Notes: generated by a model not told the origin, from the sequence alone. Positions 1 to 12,559 are shown, counted from the stretch's first letter. The stretch is DNA of 64,000 nt from Haematobia irritans (GCF_050003625.1 NC_134398.1:18302997-18366996); one strand, 5' to 3'. Numbers and translations: made by a program.

Positions 1-431
1 AGTCTAGAATTACATCTCTGAGACTAGCGGCTCTATATTCTTAGCACTGAGACCTACAATTCCACCAACTCAGCTCTTTGGGCTTAAAACTCACCCCATA
101 AGACTTTCCGGTCTCGAGTTCCTAGGTAGGATTTTCCTGTAGGTCCCCATTAAAACTTTCGGGTCTACAGTTCCCTCACCGAGACCTACACCTACAATTT
201 CAAACTGAAACCTTCTCTGGAGACTGGAAAGTCTCTCCCCATGAGACTTTCCGGTCTCGAGTTCCTAGGTAGGACTTTCCTGTAGGTCCCCATTAAGACT
301 TTCGGGTCTACAGTTCCCTCAACGAGACCTACACCTAGAATTTCAAACTGAAACCTTCGAGTCTGAAATTGGGTTAAGAACTTGCAAAAATATTGAAGCA
401 TAAAGGGTATTAACAAAATTGCTACAATATA
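1..431. repeat. GAGAC-rich degenerate satellite, left block
   Basis: Short degenerate subunits of roughly 20 bp built on GAGAC(C/T)TTCGGG and CTACAGTTCCC run through this stretch. A longer unit of about 142 bp is visible: the block beginning GAGACTTTCCGGTCTCGAG and followed by TTCCTAGGTAGGA occurs near 101 and again near 243. It belongs to the same family as 898-3345. No gene is apparent; open frames here follow from the repeat. Confidence 0.7.
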
Positions 432-435
432 AGAA

Positions 436-897
436 ACAAGTATATACGACCGTAAGTTCGGCAAGGCCGAATCCTATGTACCCTCCACCATGGATTGCGT
501 AGAAACTTCTACGAAAGACTATCGAATTACTTGGGTTGTGGTATCTTAAAACTTCTTAACATCGACTTCTCAATTTTAAGTTAGTCCATACGTGGTATAT
601 ATTAGACAAAAAGGTATAAATAGGTAAGTCTAGATAGCCAAGAGGCTCCAAAACCAAATCTCGGGATCGGTTTATATGGAGGCTATATATAATTATGGAC
701 TGATATGGTCCAATACATGGTTGTTAGATACCGTATATAACAACCGCATGGTTGTTAGATACCGTATACTAACATCACGTACCAAATTTCAACCGAATCG
801 GATGAATTTTGCTCTTCAACGAGGCTCCGGAGGTCAAATTTGGGGATCGGTTTATATGGGGGTTATATATAATTATGGACCGATGTGGACCACTCTA
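436..897 (+). mobile_element. A-family element, 5' part only
   Basis: The 5' head is present (ACAAGTATATACGACCG, a TTCGGC/GCCGAA hairpin, then TACCCTCCACCATGG), followed by two to three 153-bp modules (TTTATATGG.GGCTATATATAAT near 670 and 850). It stops abruptly near 897, where GAGAC satellite resumes. The 3' microsatellite and terminal hairpin are missing, so this is a truncated copy embedded in satellite DNA. Confidence 0.75.
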
Positions 898-3345
898 AAG
901 TGATTAATACTTCTCGCTCCATTTCTGATTAGTGTCTGTTGCTGCTTGGGAGTTGAAGAGTTACGACATTCGACAAAGCGCAGATCAAGATAGTGGCCGA
1001 CAAAGGGGCTCCTAAAAAGCACCCTTCTCCCCCTCTGATATCTTCGAGGCTACATTTACATCTCTGAGACCTGCAGTTCTATAGTTCTAGTACTGAAACC
1101 CAAAGTTCTCCCACATCAGATCTCTGGGCTTAACGTTCCCGTAGTGAAACCTTCCGGTCTATAGAACCCAATTTGTCCTTCGAGTCCGAGTTCCCTCACT
1201 GAGACTTTGAAGCTACAGTTTTAAACTCTAAAGTAGTTAATACTTCTCGCTAAATTTCAGATTAGTGTCTGTTGCTGCTTGGAAGTTGAAGAGTTACGAC
1301 ATTCGACAAAGCGTAGATCAAGATAGTGGTGAAGCCCCTTTGTTGGCCACCCTTCTCCCCCTCTGATATAGTCGAGTCTAAAGTTACATCTCTGAGACCT
1401 GCGGTTCTATATTTCTACCACTAAAACCCAAAGTTCTCCCACATCAAATCTCTGGGCTTAACGTTTCCGTACTCAAACCTTTCGATCTGTAGAACCCAAT
1501 TTGTCCTTCGAGTCTGAGTTCCCTCACTGAGACTTTGAACCCACAGTCATTCGGGATTACAGTTAACAGTTACATCTCTGAGACCTGAAGCTCCATATTT
1601 TTAGCACCGAGACCCTATATTCCCCTTCCTTCCTAAGACTGTTCATAACTGTGATTTTGCGATCTTTGGTACCCGACTGCAGTCTTTTGCCCTGCAGTTT
1701 CATTACTGAGACCTTTCCACCTACAGTCTGCCACCGAGACATGCGGGAAGACAATCTACAGCTCCTTTGGGCTCAGATAGCCTACCTTGAGACTTTCCAA
1801 TCTATAGATCCTAACTGAGATACTCCTACCTTGGACCTACACTATTACACTTTCCTACTAAGTCCTTCGTATGTGCGTTTCCCGCTGAGACATTCGGGAA
1901 GAAAGTCAACAGTTACTGAGATTTACGTGTAGATATTTCTACCTCCATGACCCACTTGGAGATGCCACACTGAAACTTTCCAATCTATAGATCCTTACAG
2001 GGACATTCCGATCTAGGACCTTCGGGAGTACAATTCCCCTACTGAGTCCTTCGCACCTACAGTCTGCCACTGAGACATTCAGGAAGAAAGTCAACAGTTA
2101 CATCTCAGAGGCCGATGGGTAGATAATTCTATCACTGAGACCCAAAGTTCCCCCACTCAGACCTTCGGGCTTAGATTTCCTACACTGAGACTTTTCTATC
2201 TATAAATTCTAACTGGGAACTTACGACCTAGGACCTTCGGGAGTACAGTTCCCTTACTGAGACCTTTCCATCTACAGTCTGCAACTGAGACATTCGTGAA
2301 GACAGTCTACATTTACATCTCAGAGATTTGCGTGACTCTGAGACCCACAGTTCCCCCACTGAGACTTTGGGGCTTAGAGATCCAAAACTGACACTTTTCT
2401 ATCTATAAATTCCAACTGGGAACGTACGACCTAGGACCTTCGGGAGTACAGTTCCATTACAGAGACCTTTCCACCTACAGTCTGCATCTGAGACATTCGT
2501 GAAGACAGTCTACAGTTACATATCAGAGATTTGCGTGACTCTGAGACTCACAGTTCCCCCACTGAGACCTTCGGGCTTAGAGATCTTACACTGAGACTTT
2601 CCAATCTATAGATCTTAACCGGGACCTTCCGACCTTGGACCATCGGGAGTAAAGTTTGCACTTAGTCTATTGCACCTACAGTCTTCCACTGAGACATTCG
2701 TGAAGACAGTTACATCTCAGAGATTTGCGTGACTCCGAGACTCACAGTTCCCCCACTGAGACTTTCGAGCTTAGAGATCCTCCACTGAGAATTTTCTATC
2801 TACAAATTCTAACTGGGAAATTACGACCTAGGACCTTCGGGAGTACAGTTCCCTTACTGAGACCTTTCCATCTACAGTCTGCAACTGAGACATTCGTGAA
2901 GACAGCCTACAGTTACATCTCAGAGATTTGCGTGACTCTGAGACTCACAGTACCCCAATGAGACTTTCGGGCTTAGATTTCCTACACTGAGACTTTTCTA
3001 TCTATAAATTCTAACTGGGAACTATAGATCTTAACTGGGACCTTCGGACCTTGGACCATCGGGAGTACAGTTTGCACTTAGTCTATTGCACCTACAGTCT
3101 TCCACTGAGACATTCGGAAAGACAGTCCACAGTTACATATCGGAGATTTGCGGGTAGGCATTTCTACCCACTCGCCGAGACCTTCGGGTGAGACTTTCCA
3201 ATCTATATATTCTATCTGGGATCTTACGACCTAGGACCTTCGGGAGTATAGTCCACCCACTGAGTATTCGCGCCTACAGTCACCCACAGAGAATACAGTT
3301 CTACAACTAAGATCTTCGGGTCTGAAAATTTCTCACTGATAATTT
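898..3345. repeat. GAGAC-rich satellite with ~200-bp higher-order units
   Basis: About 2.4 kb of degenerate ~20-bp subunits. A paired block (GTTAATACTTCTCGCT... to CCTCTGATAT) occurs at about 903-1043 and 1240-1370, giving a ~335-bp unit. Further right the marker GA(C)ATTCGTGAAGACAG or a variant recurs near 1737, 1888, 2073, 2288, 2492, 2693, 2888 and 3108, a higher-order period that settles at about 195-220 bp. No gene is supported. Confidence 0.7.
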
Positions 3346-3416
3346 CGGACTTAAGGTGAGTATTAAGTTCGAGTTTAGCCGCTAAAATCGCTAAAGTGAA
3401 AACTAAATCAATAAGA

Positions 3417-4761
3417 ACAAGTAAGGAAAGTCTAAAGTCGGGCGGGGCCGACTATATTATACCCTGCACCACTTTGTAGATCTAAATTTTCGATACCATA
3501 TTACATCCGTCAAATGTGTTGGGGTCTATATATAAAGGTTTATCCCAAATACATACATTAAAATATCACTCGATCTGGAAGAATTTGATAGACTTCTACA
3601 AAATATATAGACTCAAAATTTAAGTCGGCTAATGCACCAGGGTGGAACACAATGTTAGTAAAAAAATATGGGAAACGTTTAAATCTGAAGCAATTTTAAG
3701 GAAACTTTGAAAAAGTTTATTTATGATTTATCGCTCGATATATATTTATTAGAAGTTTAGGAAAATTAGAGTCATTTTTACAACTTTTCGACTAAGCAGT
3801 GGCGATTTTACAAGGAAAATGTTGATATTTAGACCATTTTCTTCGAAATCAGAAAAACATATATATGGGAGCTAAATCTAAATCTGAACCGATGTCAACC
3901 AAATTTGACACGCATAGCTACAATGCTAATTCTACTCCCTGTGCAAAATTTCAACTAAATCGGAGTTAAAAATTGGCCTCTGTGGTCATATGAGTGTAAA
4001 TCGGGCGAAAGCTATATATGGGAGATATATCTAAATCTGAACCGATTTCAACCAAATTTGGCACGTATAGCTACAATGCTAATTCTACTCCCTGTGCAAA
4101 ATTTCAACTAAAACGGAGTTAAAAATTGGCCTCTGTGGTCATATGAGTGTAAATCGGGCGAAAGCTATATATGGGAGCTATATCTAAATCTGAACCGATT
4201 TCAACCAAATTTAGCACGTATAGCTACAATGCTAATTATACTCCCTGTGCAAAATTTCAACTAAATCGGAGAAAAAATTGGCCTCTGTGGTCATTTGAGT
4301 GTAAATCGGGCGAAAGCTATATATGGGAGCTATATCTAAATCTGAACCGATTTCAACCAAATTTGACACGCATAGCTACAATGCTAATTCTACTCCATGT
4401 GCAAAATTTCAACTAAATCGGAGCAAAAAATTGGCCTCTGTGGGCAAATGAGTGTAAATCGGGCGAAAGCTATATATGGGAGCTATATCTAAATCTGAAC
4501 CGATTTGGCTGATATTTTGCAAAATTTTCGAGACTCATAAAATATTCGGATGTACGGAATTTGAGGAAGATCGGTTGATATACACGCCAATTATGACCAG
4601 ATCGGTGAAAACTATATATGGCAGCTATATCTAAATCTGAACCGACTTTTTCCAAAATCAATAGGGATTGTCTTTGAGCCGAAGCAGGACCCTATACCAA
4701 ATTTTAGGACAATCGGACTAAAACTGCGAGCTGTACTTTGCACACAAAAATACATCAACAG

Positions 4762-4811
<50 letters not shown>

Positions 4812-4955
4812 GGACATCGCTAAATCGACTCAGAATTTAATTCTAAGACGATCGGTATACTAAACGATGGGTCTCAGACTTTTCCTTCTTGACGTTACAT
4901 ACAAATGCACAAACTTATTATACCCTGTACCACAGTAGTGGTGAAGGGTATAAAA
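3417..4955 (+). mobile_element. B-family element, apparently complete
   Basis: The head ACAAGTAAGGAAAGTCTAAA is followed by the hairpin AGTCGG-GCGGGG-CCGACT and TATACCCTGCACCAC. The body has tandem modules of 152-153 bp (GGGAGCTATATCTAAATCTG near 4172, 4324 and 4478, a variant near 4019). A GACAGACA microsatellite follows, and the element ends in the hairpin ATACCCTGTACCAC/GTGGTGAAGGGTAT. The head TATACCC motif is complementary to the 3' GGGTATA. This fits a HINE/Helentron-like non-autonomous element (inference). It sits inside a MITE. Confidence 0.75.
4758..4816 (+). repeat. (GACA)n microsatellite near the 3' end of a B element
   Basis: About 13 consecutive GACA/GACG units. The same position in every A, B and C copy carries a GACGGACGG- or GACAGACAG-type run just upstream of a GAC(A)T...ATCGACTCAGAATTT block and the 3' hairpin, so this is a fixed element feature rather than a random expansion. 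Confidence 0.9.
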
Positions 4956-5122
4956 ATGCATGAAATTATACATATTTGTTGCAAATTTTATTATAACTTG
5001 ATGGGGAAAAGCCCAAAGCAAATGTTCACAAAGTTTGTATTTCTTAAAATGGATGATTAAAGAAAAGTAATCGCGAAAAAATTACGTTTTTAGCGGCTAA
5101 ACTCGAACTTAATACCCACCTT

Positions 5123-6515
5123 TATAGTTCAAATCGTTAGCTTCAGCGTATTCACACATTGGTCTTTATTTCCCAGTGAGAAAATAAAGACTTCCCATCA
5201 GAGATAGCTGTGATAGAAGGTATTTTAAAGGAACGCATGGGACGAATCGGTTAGGAAATTTGGTCACGAAAAAGCTGCGAAGCGTGGGAATATAGCAAAT
5301 GTCATTTGAAAGCGATGCCTAATGCGATCGTATTTACGGAATATTCTTTCATTTTTAGGCCTTCTTTCCTAGTGACAAAAATTTTTTCTCAAATTGTTTG
5401 CTGGGTATATACTATTATAACAATGGGTTCTTTTCCCTAATATTTTGTAATTTTTCATATTTTTTACATTCTTGACTTTGTCTTTGTTTGTTTACATTTC
5501 CATTTCGTATTTCTTAGCTTTTCACATTTCCTAAAGTGATAGGTTCGAATGGTCGAATCGTCGTCTATCAGCAATGGTTGGTTGGTCTTTGCCTTAGCTA
5601 TTTTGTTGTTTGTTGAATGGATTTTAACATTTTTTGCTCATTTTCAATTTCGCCCATAAATCATTTGAAAATATTTTAACGTATTTTTTGACATTTATTA
5701 CTTTGTTTCTTTATTACAAGACATCGTTGGGTTCGTTCTTTCACTGGTACATTTTTCTTTGCCGCCTTTAGTTCTTAGGGCACATACCAACGCATTGGAG
5801 TTGGCGTTTTTTTTTGAGAAAAATTTTCGCTCGTTCTGTTGTTTTTTTTTTTCGCCCAACTTGTCAAAAGGTTGGCAAGAGAATGGCGTTAGTTAGTCCT
5901 TCATCGTTTTCTTTCGATTTATGTTTCTTTTTTTTTTCCTCGTCGACTTCTTAGTATTTCCTCTTTGGCGAATACTGCTGTTCTCGCCTTGAATCCCCAA
6001 CCGGGGGTGTAAATGATGAATTTCGTTTTCATTTAAGTTATGACATTTATATTTGTTTTGAACGTGCAAATAAGCTGTGGAATGTAAATATTTGACATTT
6101 ATGATTTTCCTTTTGGATTTCAGCAGTTTTTATTGCTAAAACAAATCATTTGGAGAAAATGAGCCAAAAGGCGAAAAAAATAAATTTCAAGACATTTAGG
6201 GACTTAATGTGTAAGTGTGCTAGCTTGTGAGGAGACAGGAAAAAACGCAAATAAGGAATACACATGTTTTACTGGAACAAAAAAAAAACTAAAAATGAGT
6301 TTCAAATAGGTCTTTGTGAATAAAGAAAAATGTTGAATTCATGCCAAAGGGACAAATCGAATTTTTATTAAAAACTCTAATGCTGTTTTTTCGACATTAT
6401 TTCCTTTTTTTATTTATTTATTAATTACATAAATTATAATAATTACAAATTAAAATAAACTTATGTACACTACACTTACTTATTATTAGCAACTAGAGGC
6501 TAACATATACTATAG
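5123..6515. other. No gene recognised; single-copy-looking AT-rich DNA
   Basis: T-rich non-repetitive sequence with several homopolymer runs (T runs near 5810, 5845 and 5930). A possible short element at about 5173-5406 has ends resembling CCCAG...CTGGG, too diverged to call. No open frame shows coding character. Probably intergenic or intronic. Confidence 0.5.
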
Positions 6516-7659
6516 AAATAAAATTTTGACAAGCATTTCTGCAGAAAACAAATTGACAAAATCTTCTATAGAAATACAATTTTGACAATATTTTCTATAG
6601 AATAAACAATTTTAACTAAATCTCCTATAGAAATAAAATTTTGGAAAAAATGTTCTATAAAAATAAATTTTTGACAAAACCGTAGATAAAAAATTTAAAC
6701 AAAATTTTCTATAGAAATAAAATTTTTACAAAAATTCTTACAGAAATAAAATTTTCGCATATAATTCTATAGAAATTCATTTTTTTCATTTTTTCATTTC
6801 ACAAAATTTTCTATAGGAAAAACATTTTCACAAAATTTTCAATAGAAAAAATATTTTCACAAAATTTTCTATAGAAATCAAATTTTCACAAAATTTTCTA
6901 TAGAAATCAAATTTTCACAAAATTTTCTATAGAAATAAAATTTCGAAATTTTTTTTATAGAAATAAAATTTTGACAAATATTTCTACAGAAATAACATTT
7001 TCGCAAATATTTCTAGAAATAATATTCTCTATAGAAATAAAATTTTAACAAAATTTTCGGTAGTAATAATATTTTCACAAAATTTTCTATAAAAATAAAA
7101 TTTTGACAAATATTTCTATATAAATAAAATTTCGAACAAATGTGTATAGAAATAAAATTTTGACAAATATTTCTATAGAAATAAAATTTTCGCAAATATT
7201 TCTAGATATAAAATTTTGACTAAATTCTCTATAGAAATAATATTTTGACAAAATTTTCTATAGAAATACAATTTTGACAAATATTTCTATATAAATAAAA
7301 TTTCGAAAAAATGTCTATAGAACTAAAATGTTGACAAATATTTCTATAGAAATAAAATTTTTGCAAACATTTCTAGATATAAAATTTTGACAAAATTCTC
7401 CATAGATACAAAATTTTGACAAAATTTTCTATAGAAACAAAATTTTCACAAAATTTTCTATAGAAATTAAATTTCCACAAAATTTTCTATAGAAATTAAA
7501 TTTTGACAAAATTTTCTATACAAAACAAAAATTTTGACAAAATTTTGTTTTAGAAATAAAATTTTGACAAAATTTTCTATAGAAATAAAATATTGACAAA
7601 CATTTCTATAGAAACAAAATTTTTGACCAAAAGTTCTATAACAATAAAATGAAAATAAA
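6516..7659 (+). repeat. 29-bp palindromic satellite array
   Basis: Tandem copies of a 29-bp unit, TTTCTATAGAAATAAAATTT plus TGACAAAAT, degenerate and with indels. The core TTTCTATAGAAA is a perfect 12-bp palindrome. There are roughly 40 units. An A element is inserted at the right end and the array resumes after it at 9275. The F/I/K/N/Y-rich open frames on the opposite strand are products of the repeat. Confidence 0.95.
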
Positions 7660-9274
7660 ACAAGTATATACGGCCGTAAGTTCGGCCAGGCCGAAGCTTA
7701 TATACCCTCCACCATGGATTGCGTAGAAACTTCTTCTAAACTTACCAAGAGGCTTCAAAACCAAATCTCGGGATCGGTTTATATGGGGGCTATATATGAT
7801 AATGGACTGATATGGACCACTTTTGGCTTGGTTGTTAAACATCGTATACTACCACCACGTACCAAATTTCAACCAGATCGGATGAATTTGGCTTCTCCAC
7901 AAGGCACCGGAGGTCAAATCTGGGGATCGCTTTATATGGGGGTTATATATAATTATGGACTGATATGAACCAATTCCTGCATGGTTTTTGGATGCCTATA
8001 TTAACATCACGTACCAAATTTCAACCGAATGGGAAGAATTTTGCTCTTCCAAGGTGCTCCGGAGGTCAAATCTGGGGATCGGTTTATATGGGGCCTATAT
8101 ATAATTATGGACCGATATCGACCAATTTTTGCACGGGTGTTTGAGGCCATATATTAACATCACGTACCAAATTTCAACTGAATCAGATAAATTGTGGTCT
8201 TCCAAGAGGCTCCGGAGGTCAAATCTGGGGTCGCTTTATATGGGGGTTATATATAATTATGGACTGATATGAACCAATTCCTGCATGGTTGTTGGATACC
8301 ATATACTAACATCATGTACCAAATATCAATTGAATCAGATGAATTTTGGTCTTCCAAGAGGCTCCGGAGGTCAAATCTGGTGGTCGGTTTATATGGGGCT
8401 ATATATAATTATGGACCGATGTGGAGCAATTTTTGCATTGTTATTAGAGACCATATACTAACACATGTACCGGATAGGATGAAATTTGCTTCTCTTGGAG
8501 GCTCCGCAAGCCAAATCGGGGGATCGGTTTATATGGGGGCTATATATACTAATTGACCGATGTGGACCAAATTTAGCATGGTTTTTGGAGACCATATACT
8601 AACACCATGTACTAAATTTCAGCCGGATCGGATGAAATTTTCCTCTCTTAGAGGCTCCGCAAGCCAAATCTGGGGATCGGTTTATATGGGGGCTATATAT
8701 AATTATTGACCCATGTGGACCAATTTTTTCATGGTTGCTAAAGACCATATACTAACATCATGTACCAAATTTCAGCCGGATCGGATAAAATTTGCTTCTC
8801 TTAGAGGCTCCGAAATCCAAATCGCAGGATCGGTTTATATGGGGGCTATATATAATTATGGACCGATGTGGACCAATTTTTGTACGGTTGTTTCAGACCA
8901 TATACTAACACCATGTACCAAAATTCAGCCGGATCGGATGAATTTTGTTTCTCTTAGAGGGTCTGCAAGCCAAATTTGGGGGTCCGTTTATATGGGGGCT
9001 ATACGTAAAAGTGGACCGATATGGCCCATTTGCAATACCATACGGCCTACATCAATAACAACTACTTGTGTCAAGTTTCAAGTCGATCGTTTGTTTCGTT
9101 CGGAAGTTAGCATGATTTCAACAGACGGACGGACGGACGGACATGCTCAGATCGACTCAGAATTTCACCACGACCCAGAATATATATACTTTATGGGGTC
9201 TTAGAACAATTTTTCGATGTGTTACAAACGGAATGACAAAGTTAATATACCCCCATCCTATGATGGAGGGTATA
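7660..9274 (+). mobile_element. A-family element, both ends present, without internal satellite
   Basis: The head ACAAGTATATACGGCCG with palindrome TTCGGCCAGGCCGAA and TACCCTCCACCATGG starts the element. About nine 153-bp modules follow (GATCGGTTTATATGGGG recurring). The last module changes to a GGCTATACGTAAAAGTGGACC variant, followed by a GACGGACGG run near 9123-9143 and the hairpin ATACCCCCATCCTATGATGGAGGGTAT (pieces paired around ATCCTATGAT). It interrupts a 29-bp array, showing insertion after the array existed. Unlike other A copies it has no 29-bp block of its own. Confidence 0.8.
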
Positions 9275-10810
9275 ATGAACAATGAAAAAATTTTCTATAG
9301 AAATAAAATTTTGACAAAACTTTAAAGACATTAAAGTTTAACAAAACCTTCTATAGAAATAAAAATTTTAAAAAATTTTCTATAGACATAAAATTTAACA
9401 AAATTTTCTATAAAAAAAACTTTAACAAAAATCTTCTATAGAATAGAAATAAAATTTTTGCCAAAATTTCTATAGAATTAAAATTTTGACAAATTTTTTT
9501 ATAGAAATAAAATTTTCGCAAATTTCTCTATAGAAATAAAATTTGACAAAATTTTCTATAGAAATTAAATTGTGACAAATATTTCTATAGAAATAAAATA
9601 TTCACAAAATTTTCTATAGAAATTAAATTTCCACAAAATTTTCCATAGAAATTAAATTTTGACAAAATTTTCTATACAAAACAAAAATTTTGACAAAATT
9701 TTGTTATAGAAATAAAATTTTCACAAAATTTTCTATAGAAATTAAATTTCCACAAAATTTTCTATAGAAATTAAATTTTGACAAAATTTTCCATACAAAA
9801 CAAAAATTTTGTTATAGAAATAAAATTTTCGCAAATTTCTCTATAGAAATAAAATTTGACAAAATTTTCTATAGAAATTAAATTGTGACAAATATTTCTG
9901 TAGAAATAAAATTTTCACAAAATTTTCAATAGAAATAAAATTTCCACAAAATTTTCTATAGAAATTAAATTTTAGCAAAATTTTCTATACAAAACAAAAA
10001 TTTTGACAAAATTTTGTTATAGAAATAAAATTTTGACAAAAATTTCTATAACAATAAAATTTTTGAAAAAATTTTCTATAGAAATAAAATTTTGACAAAA
10101 CTTTATACACATTTGCCGATGACTTTGCCATCTTAAGTTAGGTTATAGAAATCAAATTTTGACAAAATTTTCTATTGATATAAAATTTTGACAAACATTT
10201 CTATAGAAATAAAATTTTTGACAAAAATTTCGATAACAATAAAATTTTTGAATAAATTTTCTATTGCAATAAAATTTTGACAAAACTTTATAGACATTAA
10301 AGTTTAACAAAACTTTCTATAGAAATAAAATTTTAACAAAATTTTCTATAAAAAATTTTTAACAAAAATTTCTATAAAAAATTTTTAACAAAAATTTCTA
10401 TAGAAATAAAATTTTTGACAAAATTTCTATAGAAATATAATTTTGACAAAATTTTTAATAGAAATAAAATTTTCGCAAATTTCTCTATAGAAATAAAATT
10501 CGACAAAATTTCCTATAGAAATTCAATTTTGACAAATATTTCTGTAGAAATAAAATTTTCACAAAATTTTCTATAGAAATAACATTTTCACAAAATCTTC
10601 TATAGAAATAAAATTTTGACAAATATTTCTGTAGAAATAAAATTTTAACAAAATCTCCTATAGAAATAAAATTTTAACAAAATCTTCTATAGAAAAAAAA
10701 TTTTCACAAATATTTCTATAACAATAAAATTTTGAAATTTTTTTTTATAGAAATAAAATTTGACAAAATTTTCTTAAAAAATAAAATTTGGCAACATTTT
10801 CTATAGAAAT
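9275..10810 (+). repeat. 29-bp palindromic satellite array
   Basis: Continuation of the array at 6516-7659 beyond the inserted A element, same orientation. Some neighbouring groups of units repeat as blocks: a run with TTTTCACAAAATTTTC, ATTTCCACAAAATTTTC and ATACAAAACAAAAATTTTG appears near 7450, 9605, 9720 and 9920, indicating higher-order amplification of about 115-200 bp. Confidence 0.95.
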
Positions 10811-11152
10811 GGTTAGGTTAGGTGGCAGCCCGATGTATCAGGCGCACTTAGACTATTCAGTCCATTGTGATAGCACATTGTTGAACTTCTCTCTTATCAC
10901 TGAGTGCTGTTCGATTCCATGTTAAGCTCAATGACAAGGGACCTCCTTTTTATAGCCGAGTCCGAACGGCGTTCCACATTGCAGTGAAACCACTTAGAGA
11001 AGCTTTGAAACCCTCAGAAATTTCACCAGCATTAGTGAGGTGGGATAATTCAACGCTGAAAAAATTTTTGGTGTTCGGTCGAAGCAGGAATCGAACCCAC
11101 GACCTTGTGTATTCAAGGCGGGCATGCTAACCATTGCGCCACGGTTGTTCCC
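10811..11152 (-). mobile_element. tRNA-derived SINE, full length
   Basis: On the minus strand it starts GGGAACAACCGTGGCGCAATGG, matching a pol III A box, and has the B box GGTTCGATTCC about 40 bp later. An unrelated body of ~290 bp follows, ending in GGCTGCCACCTAACCTAACC. A 12-bp direct repeat TTCTATAGAAAT flanks it at 10799-10810 and 11153-11164, as expected of target-primed retroposition into the 29-bp satellite. Confidence 0.9.
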
Positions 11153-12050
11153 TTCTATAGAAATAAAATGACAAAATTTTCTATACATTTAAAATTTGAC
11201 AAAATTTTCTATAGAAATGTAATTTTGACAAAATTTTCGATGGAAATATAATTTTGACAAAATTTTCTATAATTTTTTTTTACAAAATTTTTATAGAAAT
11301 AAAATTTTGACAAAATTTTCAATAGAAATTAAATTTTGACACAATTTTCTATAGAAATAAAATTTTGACTAAATTCTCTATAAAAATAAAATTTGGACAA
11401 AATTTTCTATAGAAATAAAATGTTGACAAAATTTTCAATGGAAATAAAATATTGAAAAAATTTTCTATAAAAATAAAATGTTGACAAAATTTTCTATAGA
11501 AATAAAATTTTCTGTAGAATAAAATTTTGATAAAATTTTCTATAGAAATAAAATTTTGACACAATTTTCTATAGAAATAAAATTTTGACAAAATTTTCTA
11601 TAGAAATAAAATTTTGACAAAATTTTCTATAGAAAAAAATTTTGATAAATTTTGATAAAATTTTCTATAGAAATAAAATTTTGACAAAATTTTCAATAGA
11701 AATTTAATTTTGACACAATTTTCTATAGAAATAAAATTTTGACTAAATTCTCTATACAAATAAAATTTGGACAAAATTTTCTATAGAAATAAAATGTTGA
11801 CAAAATTTTCAATGGAAATAAAATATTGAAAAAATTTTCTATAACAATAAAATGTTGACAAAATTTTCTATAGAAATAAAATTTTGACAAAATTTTCTGT
11901 AGAATAAAATTTTCTATAGAAATAAAATTTTGACACAATTTTCTATAGAAATACAATTTTGACAAAATTTTCTATAGAAAAAAATTTTGATAAATTTTGA
12001 TAAAATTTTCTATAGAAATAAAATTTTGACAAAATTTTCTATAGAAATAA
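11153..12050 (+). repeat. 29-bp palindromic satellite array
   Basis: About 30 units, same orientation as the preceding array. A segmental repeat is visible: 11330-11590 and 11705-11960 share the same ordered variants (GACTAAATTCTCTATA, TTTGGACAAAATTTTC, ATTTTCAATGGAAATAAAAT), a higher-order unit of about 374 bp. Confidence 0.95.
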
Positions 12051-12185
12051 AGTTTGGAACTTACCCCTCTTGGAGGGGTAACTTTCATCCGATTCCTTTG
12101 CAATTTGGTAATTGATGGTAGTATATGCCCTCTAATAGTCATGTAAATATTTGTCAATATCGGTCCATAAGTACATATACTCGTA
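12051..12185 (-). mobile_element. Degenerate A-family module
   Basis: On the minus strand this reads like one 153-bp A module (GGACCGATATTGACAAATATT..., a TAGAGGGCATATACTACCATC portion, then CATCGGATGAAAGTTACCCC-like sequence). It directly abuts the 29-bp array, repeating the array-next-to-module order seen inside complete A elements. No element end is present. Confidence 0.5.
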
Positions 12186-12198
12186 TATCCATCATATA

Positions 12199-12546
12199 GG
12201 TTAGGTTAGGTTAGGTGGCAGCCCGATGTATCAGGCTCACTTAGACTATTCAGTCCATTGTGATACCACATTGGTGAACTTCTCTCTTATCACTGAGTGC
12301 TGCCCGATTCCATGTTAAGCTCAATGACAAGGGACCTCCTTTTTATAGCCGAGTCCGAACGGCGTTCCACATTGCAGTGAAACCACTTAGAGAAGCTTTG
12401 AAAACCCTCAGAAATGTCACCAGCATTACTGAGGTGGGATAATCCACCGCTGAAAAAATTTTTGGTGTTCGGTCGAAGCAGGAATCGAACCCACGACCTT
12501 GTGTATGCAAGGCGGGCATGCTAACCATTGCACTACGGTGGCTCCC
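12199..12546 (-). mobile_element. tRNA-derived SINE, full length, clear target duplication
   Basis: Same family as 10811-11152, with A box TAGTGCAATGG and B box GGTTCGATTCC on the minus strand. The tail is three CCTAA units. A 13-bp target duplication TATCCATCATATA lies at 12186-12198 and 12547-12559, so both ends are exact and the copy is young. It carries no protein; the open frame through it is chance. Confidence 0.93.
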
Positions 12547-12559
12547 TATCCATCATATA

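Larger units (their letters stand above)
3353..5122. mobile_element. MITE with ~38-bp terminal inverted repeats, split by a B element
   Basis: The left end AAGGTGAGTATTAAGTTCGA, continuing GTTTAGCCGCTAAAATCG, is the near-perfect reverse complement of the right end at 5085-5122 (two mismatches in about 38 bp). Without the nested B element (3417-4955) the remaining element is only about 230 bp and has no coding capacity, so it is a miniature inverted-repeat element. The target duplication is unclear: bases next to the ends are TT(A)-like but not identical. The superfamily is unassigned. Confidence 0.7.

Noticed and set aside
192..464. 90-codon minus-strand frame as a gene
   Set aside because: It spans the GAGAC satellite and the head of an A element; no domain and no conserved start.
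192..3345. LTR retrotransposon in the left region
   Set aside because: No long terminal direct repeats, primer-binding site, polypurine tract or gag-pol motifs could be seen.
11349..11965. F/Y/K-rich minus-strand frames of about 80 codons
   Set aside because: They are three 29-bp units read per 29 codons; a satellite artefact, as in 7013-7195, 15197-15478, 38155-38385 and 39521-39766.
12199..12225. Interstitial telomere repeat (TTAGG)n
   Set aside because: Only three units, and always at the end of the SINE; part of the retroposon tail.
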